A stretch of DNA of 64,000 nt from positions 94,459 to 158,458 of the forward strand of contig NZ_NMUA01000010.1 in assembly GCF_002312805.1 (NCBI RefSeq), read 5' to 3'. The DNA is from Sphingobium sp. D43FB (GTDB taxonomy: Bacteria; Pseudomonadota; Alphaproteobacteria; Sphingomonadales; Sphingomonadaceae). The notes under the pieces were generated by a model, which was not told the origin of the DNA, did not search any database, and worked only from the letters and a program-made list of their open reading frames with translations. Shown here piece after piece: positions 27,201-36,887 of this stretch. Position numbers and translations under genes: made by a program. Every line of letters begins with the position of its first letter. Within the stretch, counting starts at the first letter, position 1.

Positions 27201-28780
27201 CCTATATGGCGCAGGCGCGCGGCCTTTCACTCCATATTCTGCCGAGCTCAGCGATGATCGAGAGCGATCCGGCACTGCTTGAACAGATGGTGCGCAACCT
27301 GCTCGGCAATGCGCTCAAATATACCAAGCGTGGCAAAATCCTGTTGGGTTGCCGCCACCGCGGTCCGGATCTGAGGATCGAACTTTGGGACACGGGCGTC
27401 GGCATTGCCGAAGGCGAGCTGCATGCGATCTTCGAGGAATTCCATCAGGTCGGAAACGAAGCGCGAGAACGCAGCCAAGGTCTTGGCCTCGGGCTCTCCA
27501 TCGTCCAACGGCTGGGACATCTGCTCGGACACGCCATAGATGTTCGGTCGCAGCTTGGAAAAGGATCGGTCTTTGCGATCAACGTGCCATGCCTAGATGA
27601 CGGATCAATCGTGAGCGGGTCGGACATCGAGGCGGAGGAGCCCGAGATGTCGGACATCGAGGCGGAGGAGCCCGAGAGCCTGTCGCCCCGCCATCGCTGC
27701 AAGATCGTCATCGTCGACGATGACCCCGATGTCCTAGAGCTGCTCGAGGAGCTGCTCAAGACCGATGGACATATCGTGAGGACCGCCGTGGACGCCCCCA
27801 ATGCTTTGAAACTGATCGCGGCCGGGGCCATTCGGCCCGAAATCCTGTTGACCGACTATAATCTCCCCAATGGTGTGAACGGCCTCGCGCTTTTGAAGCT
27901 GCTTCGCGACACGCTCCAGCACCCGCTTCCCGCCATCATTCTGACCGGCGACATATCGAGCGATACGCTTGCAAAAATCGCGGCGGAAAATTGTATCCAG
28001 CTAAGCAAGCCGGTCAAACCCAGCGATCTTACTTCAGCGATTGAACGGCTCGTTCCCAAAGGCGTCCCGCTTTCCCGACGCGTGGAGTCGGCCACAAGCG
28101 ATGGCTCGGCCCCAATGGTCTATGTCGTGGACGACGATCCTGAGATCAGGGCATCCATTCGAGACGTTCTTGAGGGGCATGACCGCACAGTGGCCGATTT
28201 CGGCAGCGCAGAGGCATTTCTGGGCAGCTATCGCCCGGGGCCAGAAGGCTGCCTGTTGATTGACGCGCATCTCCCCGGCATGAGCGGCCTTGCTTTGCTT
28301 GACCAATTGCGAACGCGGGGCGACCACCTGCCCGCCATCCTCATCACGGGCAGCGGCGATATCGGGCTTGCGGTGGAGGCTATGAAGATCGGTGCCTGTG
28401 ACTTCATCGAGAAGCCGGTGGGACGGCTGGAACTGCTAGCCAGCATCGGACGGGCGATCAACCAGTCGCGGGACATCCGGATCATCGATGCCGCGCAGGA
28501 GATCGCGGCCGGTCATGTCGCGGATCTTACGTCACGGCAACGCGAGGTCATGGACATGGTCCTCGCCGGCCATCCCAGCAAGAATATCGCTGCGGACCTG
28601 GGAATCAGTCAGCGCACCGTCGAAAACCATCGCGCTGCCATCATGCACAAGATGGAGGCGAAATCGCTTCCCGAACTGGCACGCAGCGCGCAGGCGGCGG
28701 CCGCGTATGGCCATCAGAACGAAGCGGCGCTGGGACCGATATCGGCCGCCGATCCCATTGCCGTTGAGACAGCGGGATAG
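24290..28780 (+). CDS. CheB-CheR-PAS-histidine kinase-REC-REC-HTH one-protein phosphorelay regulator
   Basis: This 1496-residue protein has, in order: a CheB methylesterase domain with its catalytic triad (S50 in GASAGG, H77 in QHLD, D169 in GSDGS); a CheR methyltransferase domain with the SAM loop WAAGCSTGEEAY near 345; a coiled coil rich in NEEL/KEEL (about 671-750); a PAS domain (about 754-870); HisKA with H893 in ASHDLRQPLQ; HATPase_c with NLLGNALKY, DTGVGI and GLGLGLS; receiver 1 (D1189); receiver 2 of the FixJ type (D1325); and a LuxR/FixJ-type HTH (from about 1413: LTSRQREVM, GISQRTVENH). It has no membrane segment. It can in principle sense, phosphorylate itself and bind DNA, so it is the best candidate regulator for the repeated element. 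A 30-bp tandem duplication lies between kinase and receiver 1. The start at 24290 or 24296 is uncertain. Confidence 0.88.
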   Translation: MSMATKKVPAIALQGNSAPPEPPVSIKDAALPLLARGPPPVMPVVAIGASAGGLDAACKLIGALPVQSGMTFIIVQHLDPTHESLLGDLLAEHTMMKVTEATDGRLLLPNEIYIIPPARYLSVRAGALHLSAPQAHHGARLPFDFLIKSLAETYGPRTACIILSGTGSDGSLGIAELKAKGGFIIAQKPEEAEYDGMPRSAIDTGLVDAILPVQEMPEALEKFGAHIPAQPTYAVANESPTTGLAAIVSYLKDKTSHDFRQYKPGTLERRIERRMALLSIERGNLGAYHDLLRKDPAERELLAKDLLINVTSFFRDPKVFETLAKSIIPDIIKTLPDHQPLRIWAAGCSTGEEAYSIAMVCRDAIAASNRDIKLQVFASDVDPDAIATAREGLYSFDISHAVTADRIARFFVKEEVGYRVATTLRGDVVFTVQDILSDPPFSRIDLVSCRNLLIYLNPEAQAKVIALFHFALREGGILLLGSSETVGNADGRFETISKDDRIYRHAIRSRPGEPGFPLSFGDALPLLGKSDGTAPPARQSTLADICRRAVLASHAPAAVLINRKRQCLYSLGPTDRYLRIAPGYATLDLLAMATPALRTKLRLAIDKASKAQPRVDAGKTRLTFDGKTIVFDIDVQWLPGEGEDLLLVCFVEDSIQDTAAPSPRKKADATRVAELERELEASQAELQTAIENQETSSQEQKAINEEALSVNEEFQSTNEELLTSKEELQSLNEELSALNSQLQETLERQRLTSDDLQNVLYSTNVGTLFLDMDLNIRFFTPAIKLLFNVIPGDVGRPLADLHSIATDNELLIDARKVLQDEAPIEREVSAPDAAWFVRRIFPYRAHDNRVEGVVITFADITERKLSSKALEAAKLEAERANLAKSRFLAAASHDLRQPLQSLTLLQSLLAQTVEGEKPQKLIARLDQTLGAMSGMLNALLDINQIEAGVVEAHPIAFPVAQVLDRLRDEFAYMAQARGLSLHILPSSAMIESDPALLEQMVRNLLGNALKYTKRGKILLGCRHRGPDLRIELWDTGVGIAEGELHAIFEEFHQVGNEARERSQGLGLGLSIVQRLGHLLGHAIDVRSQLGKGSVFAINVPCLDDGSIVSGSDIEAEEPEMSDIEAEEPESLSPRHRCKIVIVDDDPDVLELLEELLKTDGHIVRTAVDAPNALKLIAAGAIRPEILLTDYNLPNGVNGLALLKLLRDTLQHPLPAIILTGDISSDTLAKIAAENCIQLSKPVKPSDLTSAIERLVPKGVPLSRRVESATSDGSAPMVYVVDDDPEIRASIRDVLEGHDRTVADFGSAEAFLGSYRPGPEGCLLIDAHLPGMSGLALLDQLRTRGDHLPAILITGSGDIGLAVEAMKIGACDFIEKPVGRLELLASIGRAINQSRDIRIIDAAQEIAAGHVADLTSRQREVMDMVLAGHPSKNIAADLGISQRTVENHRAAIMHKMEAKSLPELARSAQAAAAYGHQNEAALGPISAADPIAVETAG
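27619..27678 (+). repeat. 30-bp in-frame tandem duplication in the kinase-receiver linker
   Basis: Two adjacent 30-bp units differ only at the last base and encode the acidic decapeptide SDIEAEEPEM / SDIEAEEPES between the ATPase domain and receiver 1. The near identity indicates a recent duplication that lengthens a flexible linker. Confidence 0.8.
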
Positions 28781-28846
28781 CGAGGCCGGGATATATCGAC
28801 ACGGCGAGGGAAAAGCGCCGATATGGCGGTCCGCTGTTTCGATGCT

Positions 28847-28864
28847 GAGTATTTTCCGACGCTT
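28847..28864 (+). promoter_or_regulatory. FixJ-box-like element 10, upstream of oleate hydratase
   Basis: GAGTATTTTCCGACGCTT keeps the core with a T for G at position 6. It is 93 bp before the ATG at 28957, with a TTATCC stretch about 40 bp after the first G. Confidence 0.62.
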
Positions 28865-28956
28865 TGGCGGCGGCGAGGATTTGTTATCCGGCTCCAACCC
28901 CGAACACAGCCGGCCCAGTTGGGCGATGGGCTGGCGGCGCAACAAGGAGCATCGTC

Positions 28957-30621
28957 ATGGACCATCGCCACGCCGCCCAAGCAGCGCCCAATGATCGCCA
29001 GGGCGGCACCGTCACGGCGGGAACGAGGAAAGCCTATCTCGTAGGCGGCGGCATCGCTTCCATGGCGGCGGCCGCATTCCTCATCCGCGACGGCGATATG
29101 CGCGGATGCGATATCACCATCCTTGAGGAAAGCGACCGCCTAGGCGGGAGCCTTGATGGAGCGGGTTCAGCCAAAACAGGCTTTGTCTTGCGCGGTGGGC
29201 GCATGCTCGAAAGCAAATATCTTTGCACCTTCGAGCTCTTTGAATCGATACCGACCCTGGACGGGAGGACCACTGTCACACAGGAGATTGTCGACTGGAA
29301 CAAGACGATGAAGACATCATCAAAGTCGCGATTGGTCCGAAACGCGCAGCGAGAGGTGGATCCCAGGTTCGGCCTCACCGAGCGACACATCTTGACGATC
29401 GAACGTCTGGCGATTGAACCCGAGGCGATGCTCGGCCGGACCAGCATTGCCGACCAGTTCGATCAAACTTTCTTCCGGACCAATTTCTGGGAAATGTGGT
29501 GCACTACCTTCGCCTTCCAGCCATGGCATAGCGCCGTCGAGTTCAAGCGCTACCTCGTGCGCTTTGTCCATATGATCTCGGGATTTGGACGGCTCGAAGG
29601 CATCATGCGCACCGTCTATAATCAGTATGACTCCCTGGTGCGGCCGTTGCAGAAATGGCTTGAGGAGCGTGGGGTCAACTTTACTTTGGACACGAGGGTG
29701 AGCGACCTCGGCCTGAACGATCGCGAAGGCAAGGCTGTCGTCGAGAGAATCTTCTATGATCGTGCCGGCGAGGGATCGAGCATCGCCATGGCCGAAGGCG
29801 ACCTTGTGCTCGTGACGCTGGGCTCCATGACAGAAGGGTCGCGCCTGGGCACGATGGACGCAGCGCCAGACCTCGCGACGAAGGCTGATGGTGGAGCCTG
29901 GAGCCTTTGGGAAACAATCGCCGACGGCAGGCCGGAATTCGGTCGCCCCGCTGCCTTTGACGGCAATATCGACCAGTCGAAATGGACGTCGTTCACTATG
30001 ACGCTGAGCGATCCGACTTTCCTTCGCCTGGTGCGCGATTTTACCGGCAACGTGCCCGGCGAGGGAGGCCTTATCACCTTTCCCCAATCCAATTGGCTGG
30101 CATCGATCGTGATCCCGCATCAGCCGCATTTCATCGACCAGCCAGAGGGCGTCAGCGTCTGCTGGGGCTATGGGCTGTCAGTCGATGCGCCCGGTAACTT
30201 CGTCAAAAAGCCCCTGTCGGCCTGCAGCGGCAGGGAGATCATGATTGAGATCATGGGCCATTTGGGTATCGAGAACGAAGCCCTCGCTATCATCGAGACG
30301 TCGACCTGCATTCCCTGCATGATGCCCTTCATCACCAGCCAGTTCATGCCGCGCGTACATGGCGACCGGCCTTCAGTCATCCCGACAGGCACGCATGATC
30401 GGGCTTTGCTGGGCCAATATTGCGAGCTGCCAGACGATGTCGTGTTCACGGTCGAATATTCGATCCGATCCGCACAGACGGCGGTCTATGCCTTGCTCGG
30501 CCTCGATCGCAAGCCACCGGCCGTTTATAAGGGGAAGTTCGACGTGCGCGTGCTGGCCCGCGCCTTGATGGCTTTGCATGGCGTAGGCCATGGCAAGAGC
30601 GACACTGCGTTCATCGCTTGA
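28957..30621 (+). CDS. ohyA: Oleate hydratase (myosin-cross-reactive antigen family)
   Basis: This 554-residue FAD enzyme adds water to the cis double bond of unsaturated fatty acids to give hydroxy fatty acids. It begins after AAGGAG and shows the FAD motif AYLVGGGIASMAAAAFL, ILEESDRLGGSLDGAG, the family signature TNFWEMWCTTFAFQPWHSA, and GYGLSVDAPGNFVKKP. The length is normal for the family (about 550-590). Such enzymes detoxify free fatty acids and alter membrane lipids under stress. Placement under element 10 fits membrane maintenance in resting cells. Confidence 0.93.
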   Translation: MDHRHAAQAAPNDRQGGTVTAGTRKAYLVGGGIASMAAAAFLIRDGDMRGCDITILEESDRLGGSLDGAGSAKTGFVLRGGRMLESKYLCTFELFESIPTLDGRTTVTQEIVDWNKTMKTSSKSRLVRNAQREVDPRFGLTERHILTIERLAIEPEAMLGRTSIADQFDQTFFRTNFWEMWCTTFAFQPWHSAVEFKRYLVRFVHMISGFGRLEGIMRTVYNQYDSLVRPLQKWLEERGVNFTLDTRVSDLGLNDREGKAVVERIFYDRAGEGSSIAMAEGDLVLVTLGSMTEGSRLGTMDAAPDLATKADGGAWSLWETIADGRPEFGRPAAFDGNIDQSKWTSFTMTLSDPTFLRLVRDFTGNVPGEGGLITFPQSNWLASIVIPHQPHFIDQPEGVSVCWGYGLSVDAPGNFVKKPLSACSGREIMIEIMGHLGIENEALAIIETSTCIPCMMPFITSQFMPRVHGDRPSVIPTGTHDRALLGQYCELPDDVVFTVEYSIRSAQTAVYALLGLDRKPPAVYKGKFDVRVLARALMALHGVGHGKSDTAFIA

Positions 30622-30640
30622 GGGCAGCGCAGCTATGATC

Positions 30641-31567
30641 TCACCTTGATCGTCTGTGTTTTGCGCGGGGGATCAACGCGCCAGCCCATGAGCCAGCGGC
30701 CTTGAGCGATAGGGTGTGCCTGCTCGTCATTTTCGGGCCATGATTGCCCCCCACTGTCTCGGTCAGCCCGTCAAGATATGCCATGTCCTCGTCGCTGATG
30801 GCGAAGTCGACGTCTGCATTCTCCAGGATCCGGGCTGCGTGGGTCGACTTTGGCAAGGCAACCACATCTTTCTGCGACACGTAACGAATGCACATCTGTG
30901 CGACTGACTTCTCGTAACGAATTGCCATGTCGCGGATCGCCGGGTTGTTAAGGATCGCGCCGGTCGCAAGTGGTGAATAGCCTTCAATCTGGATAGCGTG
31001 GTCGCGGCAAAAGCTGGAAATCTCCTTCTGCGTATGGCCGATGAAGAATTTGATTTGGTTGACCATTGGATCGACCAGGCATCCGTTCAGGATCGACTGT
31101 AGATGATCCACATCGAAGTTGGACACACCGATCGCCTCCGCGCGCGCGGAGGCATAAATCCTCTCGAAAACCCGCCAGATGGCTTTGTTCTGGGTCGAGA
31201 AATCCGCGCCCATCTGTGCCCACGGCCAAGGGGCGTGGATCAGATAGAGATCGACATAGGCAAGGTCTAGCGCCTTCATGGTAGCCTCGAAGCTCGCCTG
31301 AACCTCTTCATGATCCTTGATTTCCGCCGGCAGTTTGGATGTCACGAAGATCTCTTCTCGTGGGACACCGCTGTCGCGCATAGCGCGACCTACACTCGCC
31401 TCGTTGCCATAGGCCTGGGCGGTATCGATGAGCCGATACCCGCTGGCCAGCGCGGCCAGAATGGCTTGATAGGCTTGGTCGCCATCGGGGATTTGCCAAG
31501 TGCCAAAGCCGATCTTTGGAATCGGTTTGCCATTTGCAAGGGGGAAGCACTCTTGCAGGATACTCAT
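30641..31567 (-). CDS. Aldo/keto reductase
   Basis: This 308-residue NADPH-dependent oxidoreductase shows the AKR barrel pattern: IPKIGFGTWQIP, YRLIDTAQAYGNEASVGRAM (Asp and Tyr of the catalytic tetrad), EIFVTSKLPAE (Lys) and YVDLYLIHAPWPW (His). The later strands VVALPKSTHAARILEN bind the cofactor. It likely reduces aldehydes or ketones. The ATG at 31567 follows AGGAGG. The small gene at 31682-31918 lies 114 bp upstream on the same strand, and both probably use the element at 32028-32045. Confidence 0.9.
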   Translation of the reverse strand: MSILQECFPLANGKPIPKIGFGTWQIPDGDQAYQAILAALASGYRLIDTAQAYGNEASVGRAMRDSGVPREEIFVTSKLPAEIKDHEEVQASFEATMKALDLAYVDLYLIHAPWPWAQMGADFSTQNKAIWRVFERIYASARAEAIGVSNFDVDHLQSILNGCLVDPMVNQIKFFIGHTQKEISSFCRDHAIQIEGYSPLATGAILNNPAIRDMAIRYEKSVAQMCIRYVSQKDVVALPKSTHAARILENADVDFAISDEDMAYLDGLTETVGGNHGPKMTSRHTLSLKAAGSWAGALIPRAKHRRSR

Positions 31568-31681
31568 CAGATGTCCCTCCTGGCGGCGCATGCCTGCTCC
31601 GGCGTCCGGCTAATGAACGCCAAAGCCAGCCGGTCAACTCGTGCGAGCTTTTCGACAGCCGCCCGACCGCCCCGCAACGCC

Positions 31682-31918
31682 TCAGGCAACTGCGTTGCTC
31701 GATCGACGCTCGACCAGCGGGTGTACGCTCAGACAGATCGCCTCCATCTCGCACCCTACGCACTCTTCTGGCGTGCTCATCGTCTCTACGCACCGGTCGA
31801 GATAGAGCTGCGCGAGACGGGAATAGGACCAGGCAGCGGGAAAGTCGGTCGCGCGCGCTGCGTTGTTGCTTTCCGTTCGAGCCCGCGCTTTCAGGAAGGA
31901 TTTCGTTTCTACCGGCAT
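31682..31918 (-). CDS. Small conserved-looking protein of unknown function
   Basis: I do not recognise this 78-residue product. It begins MPVETKSFLKARARTESNNA with AGGAG 7-8 bp before the ATG, is basic at the N-terminus and contains ECVGCEMEAICLS, three cysteines that might bind metal or form disulphides. The frame is open well upstream, but the strong ribosome-binding site favours this start. The conserved element lies 110 bp upstream, at the same distance as for known genes, which supports the gene being real. Confidence 0.6.
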   Translation of the reverse strand: MPVETKSFLKARARTESNNAARATDFPAAWSYSRLAQLYLDRCVETMSTPEECVGCEMEAICLSVHPLVERRSSNAVA

Positions 31919-32027
31919 GGTTCGTCTCCTGATGTTCCCCCCTGAGGGATCCTTTGGAAGGGGCGCTGATCGAATCCATGTTGGATCAGCCTCTCCTTCC
32001 GCGATAGAAGGCTGGAGCCCGCTGTCG

Positions 32028-32045
32028 AAGGATCGGAAATTACCT
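32028..32045 (-). promoter_or_regulatory. FixJ-box-like element 11, upstream of the small gene and aldo/keto reductase
   Basis: The minus strand reads AGGTAATTTCCGATCCTT. It is identical over 18 bp to the element at 45731-45748. CTATCG follows about 39 bp after the first base. Confidence 0.63.
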
Positions 32046-32107
32046 ACTGCCGAGCTTAGCTGTGGTGCCAAATTGAAACGGGGAACCTTCACCGCGATAT
32101 CGGACGT

Positions 32108-32692
32108 TCAGCCAGCCGGTTGGATGATTTCTGTAATCTTGGCAGCGATGTTCTCAGGAGTGAGGATAAAATCAACGCATCCACTCGCGATAGCGCTGTT
32201 GGGCATATCGGGTTGGCCGGCTGAATCCGGCATCTGCGCGATGGTGATGCCGCCGACTTCGCGGATGCCGCATAGGGCTTCAGCACCATCGCCGTCATAG
32301 CCAGAAACGATCACCGCGACGAGCCGGCCGTGCCAATGGTCTGTCAGGGAACGCAGAAAAACGGTGATGACGTCAGGCCATCCGCGCGGCTTGGAGATCG
32401 GCTCCAGCCGGAACTCACCATTCAGGACATGCAGATCTCGCTGTGGCGGAATGACGAAGACGCAGTTGGGCCGAATATCGAGGCCTTCGGTGATGAGTTC
32501 GACCGGCATCTGCGTGTAGCCGGGGAGTATCTCGTGCAGGAGCGTCGAGACGGTGCGCAAATGATTGACGATAACGATTGCGGCGCCAAGATCGAGCGGC
32601 AAATTGGCAAGCAGGCGCTCATAGGCGTCCAGGCCACCGGCGGATCCGCCTACGCATATGATGGGCAGATCTTGCGGTATCATAGCGCTCAA
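32108..32692 (-). CDS. Stand-alone CheB-type methylesterase domain protein
   Basis: This 194-residue protein is a bare CheB catalytic domain without a receiver. The catalytic residues appear in VGGSAGGLDAYE (Ser), VIVNHLR (His) and VSGYDGDGAEAL (Asp). The TTG start at 32692 follows AGGAG. No chemotaxis genes are nearby, so its target is not a classical chemoreceptor; the CheR/CheB-containing kinase encoded 4 kb upstream is a possible partner. It is transcribed in the same direction as groES-groEL and lies 131 bp behind groEL, separated by a strong hairpin. Confidence 0.84.
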   Translation of the reverse strand: MSAMIPQDLPIICVGGSAGGLDAYERLLANLPLDLGAAIVIVNHLRTVSTLLHEILPGYTQMPVELITEGLDIRPNCVFVIPPQRDLHVLNGEFRLEPISKPRGWPDVITVFLRSLTDHWHGRLVAVIVSGYDGDGAEALCGIREVGGITIAQMPDSAGQPDMPNSAIASGCVDFILTPENIAAKITEIIQPAG

Positions 32693-32758
32693 CGCTCTCC
32701 TGTCATGCGGCGGGGCAGTTTGAGGGCAGATAGAACGGCTGCCGAAATGCGCAGACCA

Positions 32759-32797
32759 GACCCTGGGGCCAAAGTTCCTTACTTTGGCCCCAGGGTC
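32759..32797. terminator. 17-bp perfect hairpin behind groEL
   Basis: GACCCTGGGGCCAAAGT and its exact complement flank a 5-base loop. It lies 27 bp behind the groEL stop and about 65 bp before the CheB-like gene. It lacks a long U-tract but is very stable, so termination or mRNA 3'-end protection is likely. Confidence 0.65.
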
Positions 32798-32823
32798 AAA
32801 CAGGCAACATCACAGCGGACGGA

Positions 32824-34840
<2,017 letters not shown>

Positions 34841-34987
34841 GGTCGTCTATCCTTTTGCTGGTGAGCGATGGTCTGTCGCGTTCGCAAAAGGGCAGCCAGC
34901 GCTGCCGGATCACGGGTGTTAGGCACTCTAAACAAATGTGGTGCCGATGCTCGGCCTGACGCCAGGTCGGACCTCAGGAGCGCTGGT

Positions 34988-35515
34988 TTAGACATGGGTC
35001 TCATGACCCAATGTACGTCGGACCAGCACGAGCGTGGAGTCACCGGGATAGGGCTCGGCTGTAAACCCCATGTCCCGCTCGAGATTTATGGCTGCATGGT
35101 TTTCACGGCTCTCAATCGATTCCAGCGTTTTGACGCCTTTCGCTTCAGCGTAGCGCGCAATGTGAGCCAGAATCTCCCAGCTTATCCCTTTGCGTTTGAA
35201 ATCGTCGCGGATCGAAATAGCGACTTCACCGCGTTCCATCGCCGGGTCGCAAGCCAGCATCCCTGTCGCGATCATGGGCGCACCATCTTCGCCAAAGGCC
35301 AGGAAATTCTCCGTGCGCTTATGATCGACCCTCGCAAGCGCTGCGACCCGATCATGCCCAATCTCGTTCAGTCCGGTCAAATACCGGAAGCGCAGATCAT
35401 CGTGCGTAACATGGGTGAAGAACTCCGAGATGATGGCTTCATCCGCAGGCGTCGCGGGGCGGACATGAAATCGGAACCCCGTTCTGGTCGTTAGCAACTG
35501 GCTCCAATCCTTCAT
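34988..35515 (-). CDS. GNAT family N-acetyltransferase
   Basis: This 175-residue protein has the GNAT fold: FHVRPATPADEAIISEFFTH at the N-terminus, the acetyl-CoA region GEVAISIRDDFKRKGISWEILAHIARYAEAKG (R-x-x-x-x-K/G-I-type loop) and a C-terminal LERDMGF strand. Related domains occur in the protein acetyltransferase Pat that modifies acetyl-CoA synthetase. Its substrate is unknown. The start at 35515 (MKDWSQ) is preferred. The element at 35633-35650 lies 118 bp upstream, so it appears to be part of the stress gene set. Confidence 0.82.
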   Translation of the reverse strand: MKDWSQLLTTRTGFRFHVRPATPADEAIISEFFTHVTHDDLRFRYLTGLNEIGHDRVAALARVDHKRTENFLAFGEDGAPMIATGMLACDPAMERGEVAISIRDDFKRKGISWEILAHIARYAEAKGVKTLESIESRENHAAINLERDMGFTAEPYPGDSTLVLVRRTLGHETHV

Positions 35516-35632
35516 ATAGTCTTTCCTGCTGTCATCGGTTTGATGCTTGTCGCCATGGTTGCGGCTAGGTGACTTCACGCGCGGTAACGGGCGGCTTAGA
35601 ACGGATATCTGGACGTCGGGCCCTCGCTTCGC

Positions 35633-35650
35633 CAGCGTCGGAAAATACCT
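35633..35650 (-). promoter_or_regulatory. FixJ-box-like element 12, upstream of the GNAT gene
   Basis: The minus strand reads AGGTATTTTCCGACGCTG; the TTTCCGA core is intact. It lies in the 336-bp region 35516-35852, which otherwise holds only the oppositely oriented element 13 and no supported gene. Confidence 0.6.
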
Positions 35651-35766
35651 ATGGCCGCGAGACAGTTGGGCCCAGGATCAATGGTCTCACGGGGCCAAAC
35701 AGCGCGACGGCATGGTGTTTCATTACCGCGGCGCCCACTGCAATCGGCTTGCCGGAACTCAAGGTT

Positions 35767-35784
35767 GAGTAACTTCCGAGCCTG
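35767..35784 (+). promoter_or_regulatory. FixJ-box-like element 13, upstream of mannose-6-phosphate isomerase
   Basis: GAGTAACTTCCGAGCCTG differs at two positions. It is 69 bp before the TTG start at 35853 and forms a divergent pair with element 12. Confidence 0.62.
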
Positions 35785-35852
35785 GCATCCCGTGGGGAAA
35801 AGCGCATCATGGCGAGAGGCAAGAAAGCCCGACTTGATGATGGTGGTCCAAA

Positions 35853-36854
35853 TTGCGCTGCAAGAGTGACGAGTTACCCGCCTACCCCCTGCGGTTCGAT
35901 CCCATCCTTCAATATAGGATCTGGGGCGGACAGCGCCTGCGGGAATGGATTAGCGGACCATTTCCCGCCGATGATCTCGTCGGCGAAGCCTGGCTGCTCA
36001 GCGACCGGATCGACAATCCCAGCCGCGTCGCTGATGGCCCTTTGGCGGGCCAGAGCCTTCCAGAACTGATGGCGCATTCGCCGGTCATGCTGCTTGGCGG
36101 GGCGGCCTCGCGCTTCTCTCGCTTTCCCTTACTGTTGAAATATTTGGACGTCGCGAAGATGCTGTCTGTCCAGGTCCATCCCTCGGACCAAGATCAAGAT
36201 CTGGTCCCGCCGGGCGAAACCGGCAAGACCGAAGCTTGGCTGATACTTGAGGCCGATCCGGCCAGTCAGGTCTATGCTGGCCTGAAGCCTGGTGCCACGA
36301 AGGCCGCGTTGCGGGCCTTATCGATGGACACCGTGGATGGGCTGCTCGCAGGGTTCACCCCGCAGGCGGGGCAATGCATCCTCGTGGAGGCGGGAACGGT
36401 GCATGCCCTGGGCGATGGCATCGTCGTCCTTGAAGTCCAGCAAAACAGCGATGTGACCTTCCGGCTCTATGATTGGGACCATATCGACGCAAAAACATCT
36501 CTGCCCCGCCCGCTCCAGATCGACCAGGCGCTGCAAGCTATCGCCATGGATCGCCAGGCCGTCCGTCCGGCACTCGTACAAACGAGATCGACCGGTCCAG
36601 TGCGCCGCGAGCTCATGCTCGAGTCCCCCTATTTTCGGCTGGAGCGCGTGACAACAGCCGAGCCCTTTGAAATCGGCACCCGCGCCGGTCCAGCTATATT
36701 GATCTGCCTCGAGGGCTATGGCGATGTCGAGCATCCAGGAACGGATGTCAGGATGGGAAAGGGAAGCCTGATTCTTCTGCCTGCAGCTTTGGGAGCCTGT
36801 GGGTTCAGGCCGCATTGCCGGACCGTGATTATTGAAATCACGATCCCGGCTTGA
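35853..36854 (+). CDS. manA: Class I mannose-6-phosphate isomerase
   Basis: This 333-residue zinc enzyme interconverts mannose-6-phosphate and fructose-6-phosphate. Visible are YPLRFDPILQYRIWGGQRL, the zinc-site strand LLLKYLDVAKMLSVQVHPSDQD (His ligands), KTEAWLILEADPASQVYAGLK and GQCILVEAGTVHALGDGIVVLEVQQNSDVTFRLYDWD. The only start codon available before the conserved N-terminus is TTG at 35853, because the frame closes with TGA at 35838-35840; initiation should be weak. Together with the GH130 enzyme it could feed mannose into fructose-6-phosphate, a phosphoketolase substrate. Confidence 0.88.
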   Translation: MRCKSDELPAYPLRFDPILQYRIWGGQRLREWISGPFPADDLVGEAWLLSDRIDNPSRVADGPLAGQSLPELMAHSPVMLLGGAASRFSRFPLLLKYLDVAKMLSVQVHPSDQDQDLVPPGETGKTEAWLILEADPASQVYAGLKPGATKAALRALSMDTVDGLLAGFTPQAGQCILVEAGTVHALGDGIVVLEVQQNSDVTFRLYDWDHIDAKTSLPRPLQIDQALQAIAMDRQAVRPALVQTRSTGPVRRELMLESPYFRLERVTTAEPFEIGTRAGPAILICLEGYGDVEHPGTDVRMGKGSLILLPAALGACGFRPHCRTVIIEITIPA

Positions 36855-36887
36855 AATCTTAAAAGCTTGGCTTTGCAGCCTTATTTT

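Noticed and set aside
34841..34987. Possible CIRCE element upstream of groES (TTAGGCACTC)
   Set aside because: Only an imperfect half-site is present; the inverted GAGTGCTAA partner at the right spacing is missing.
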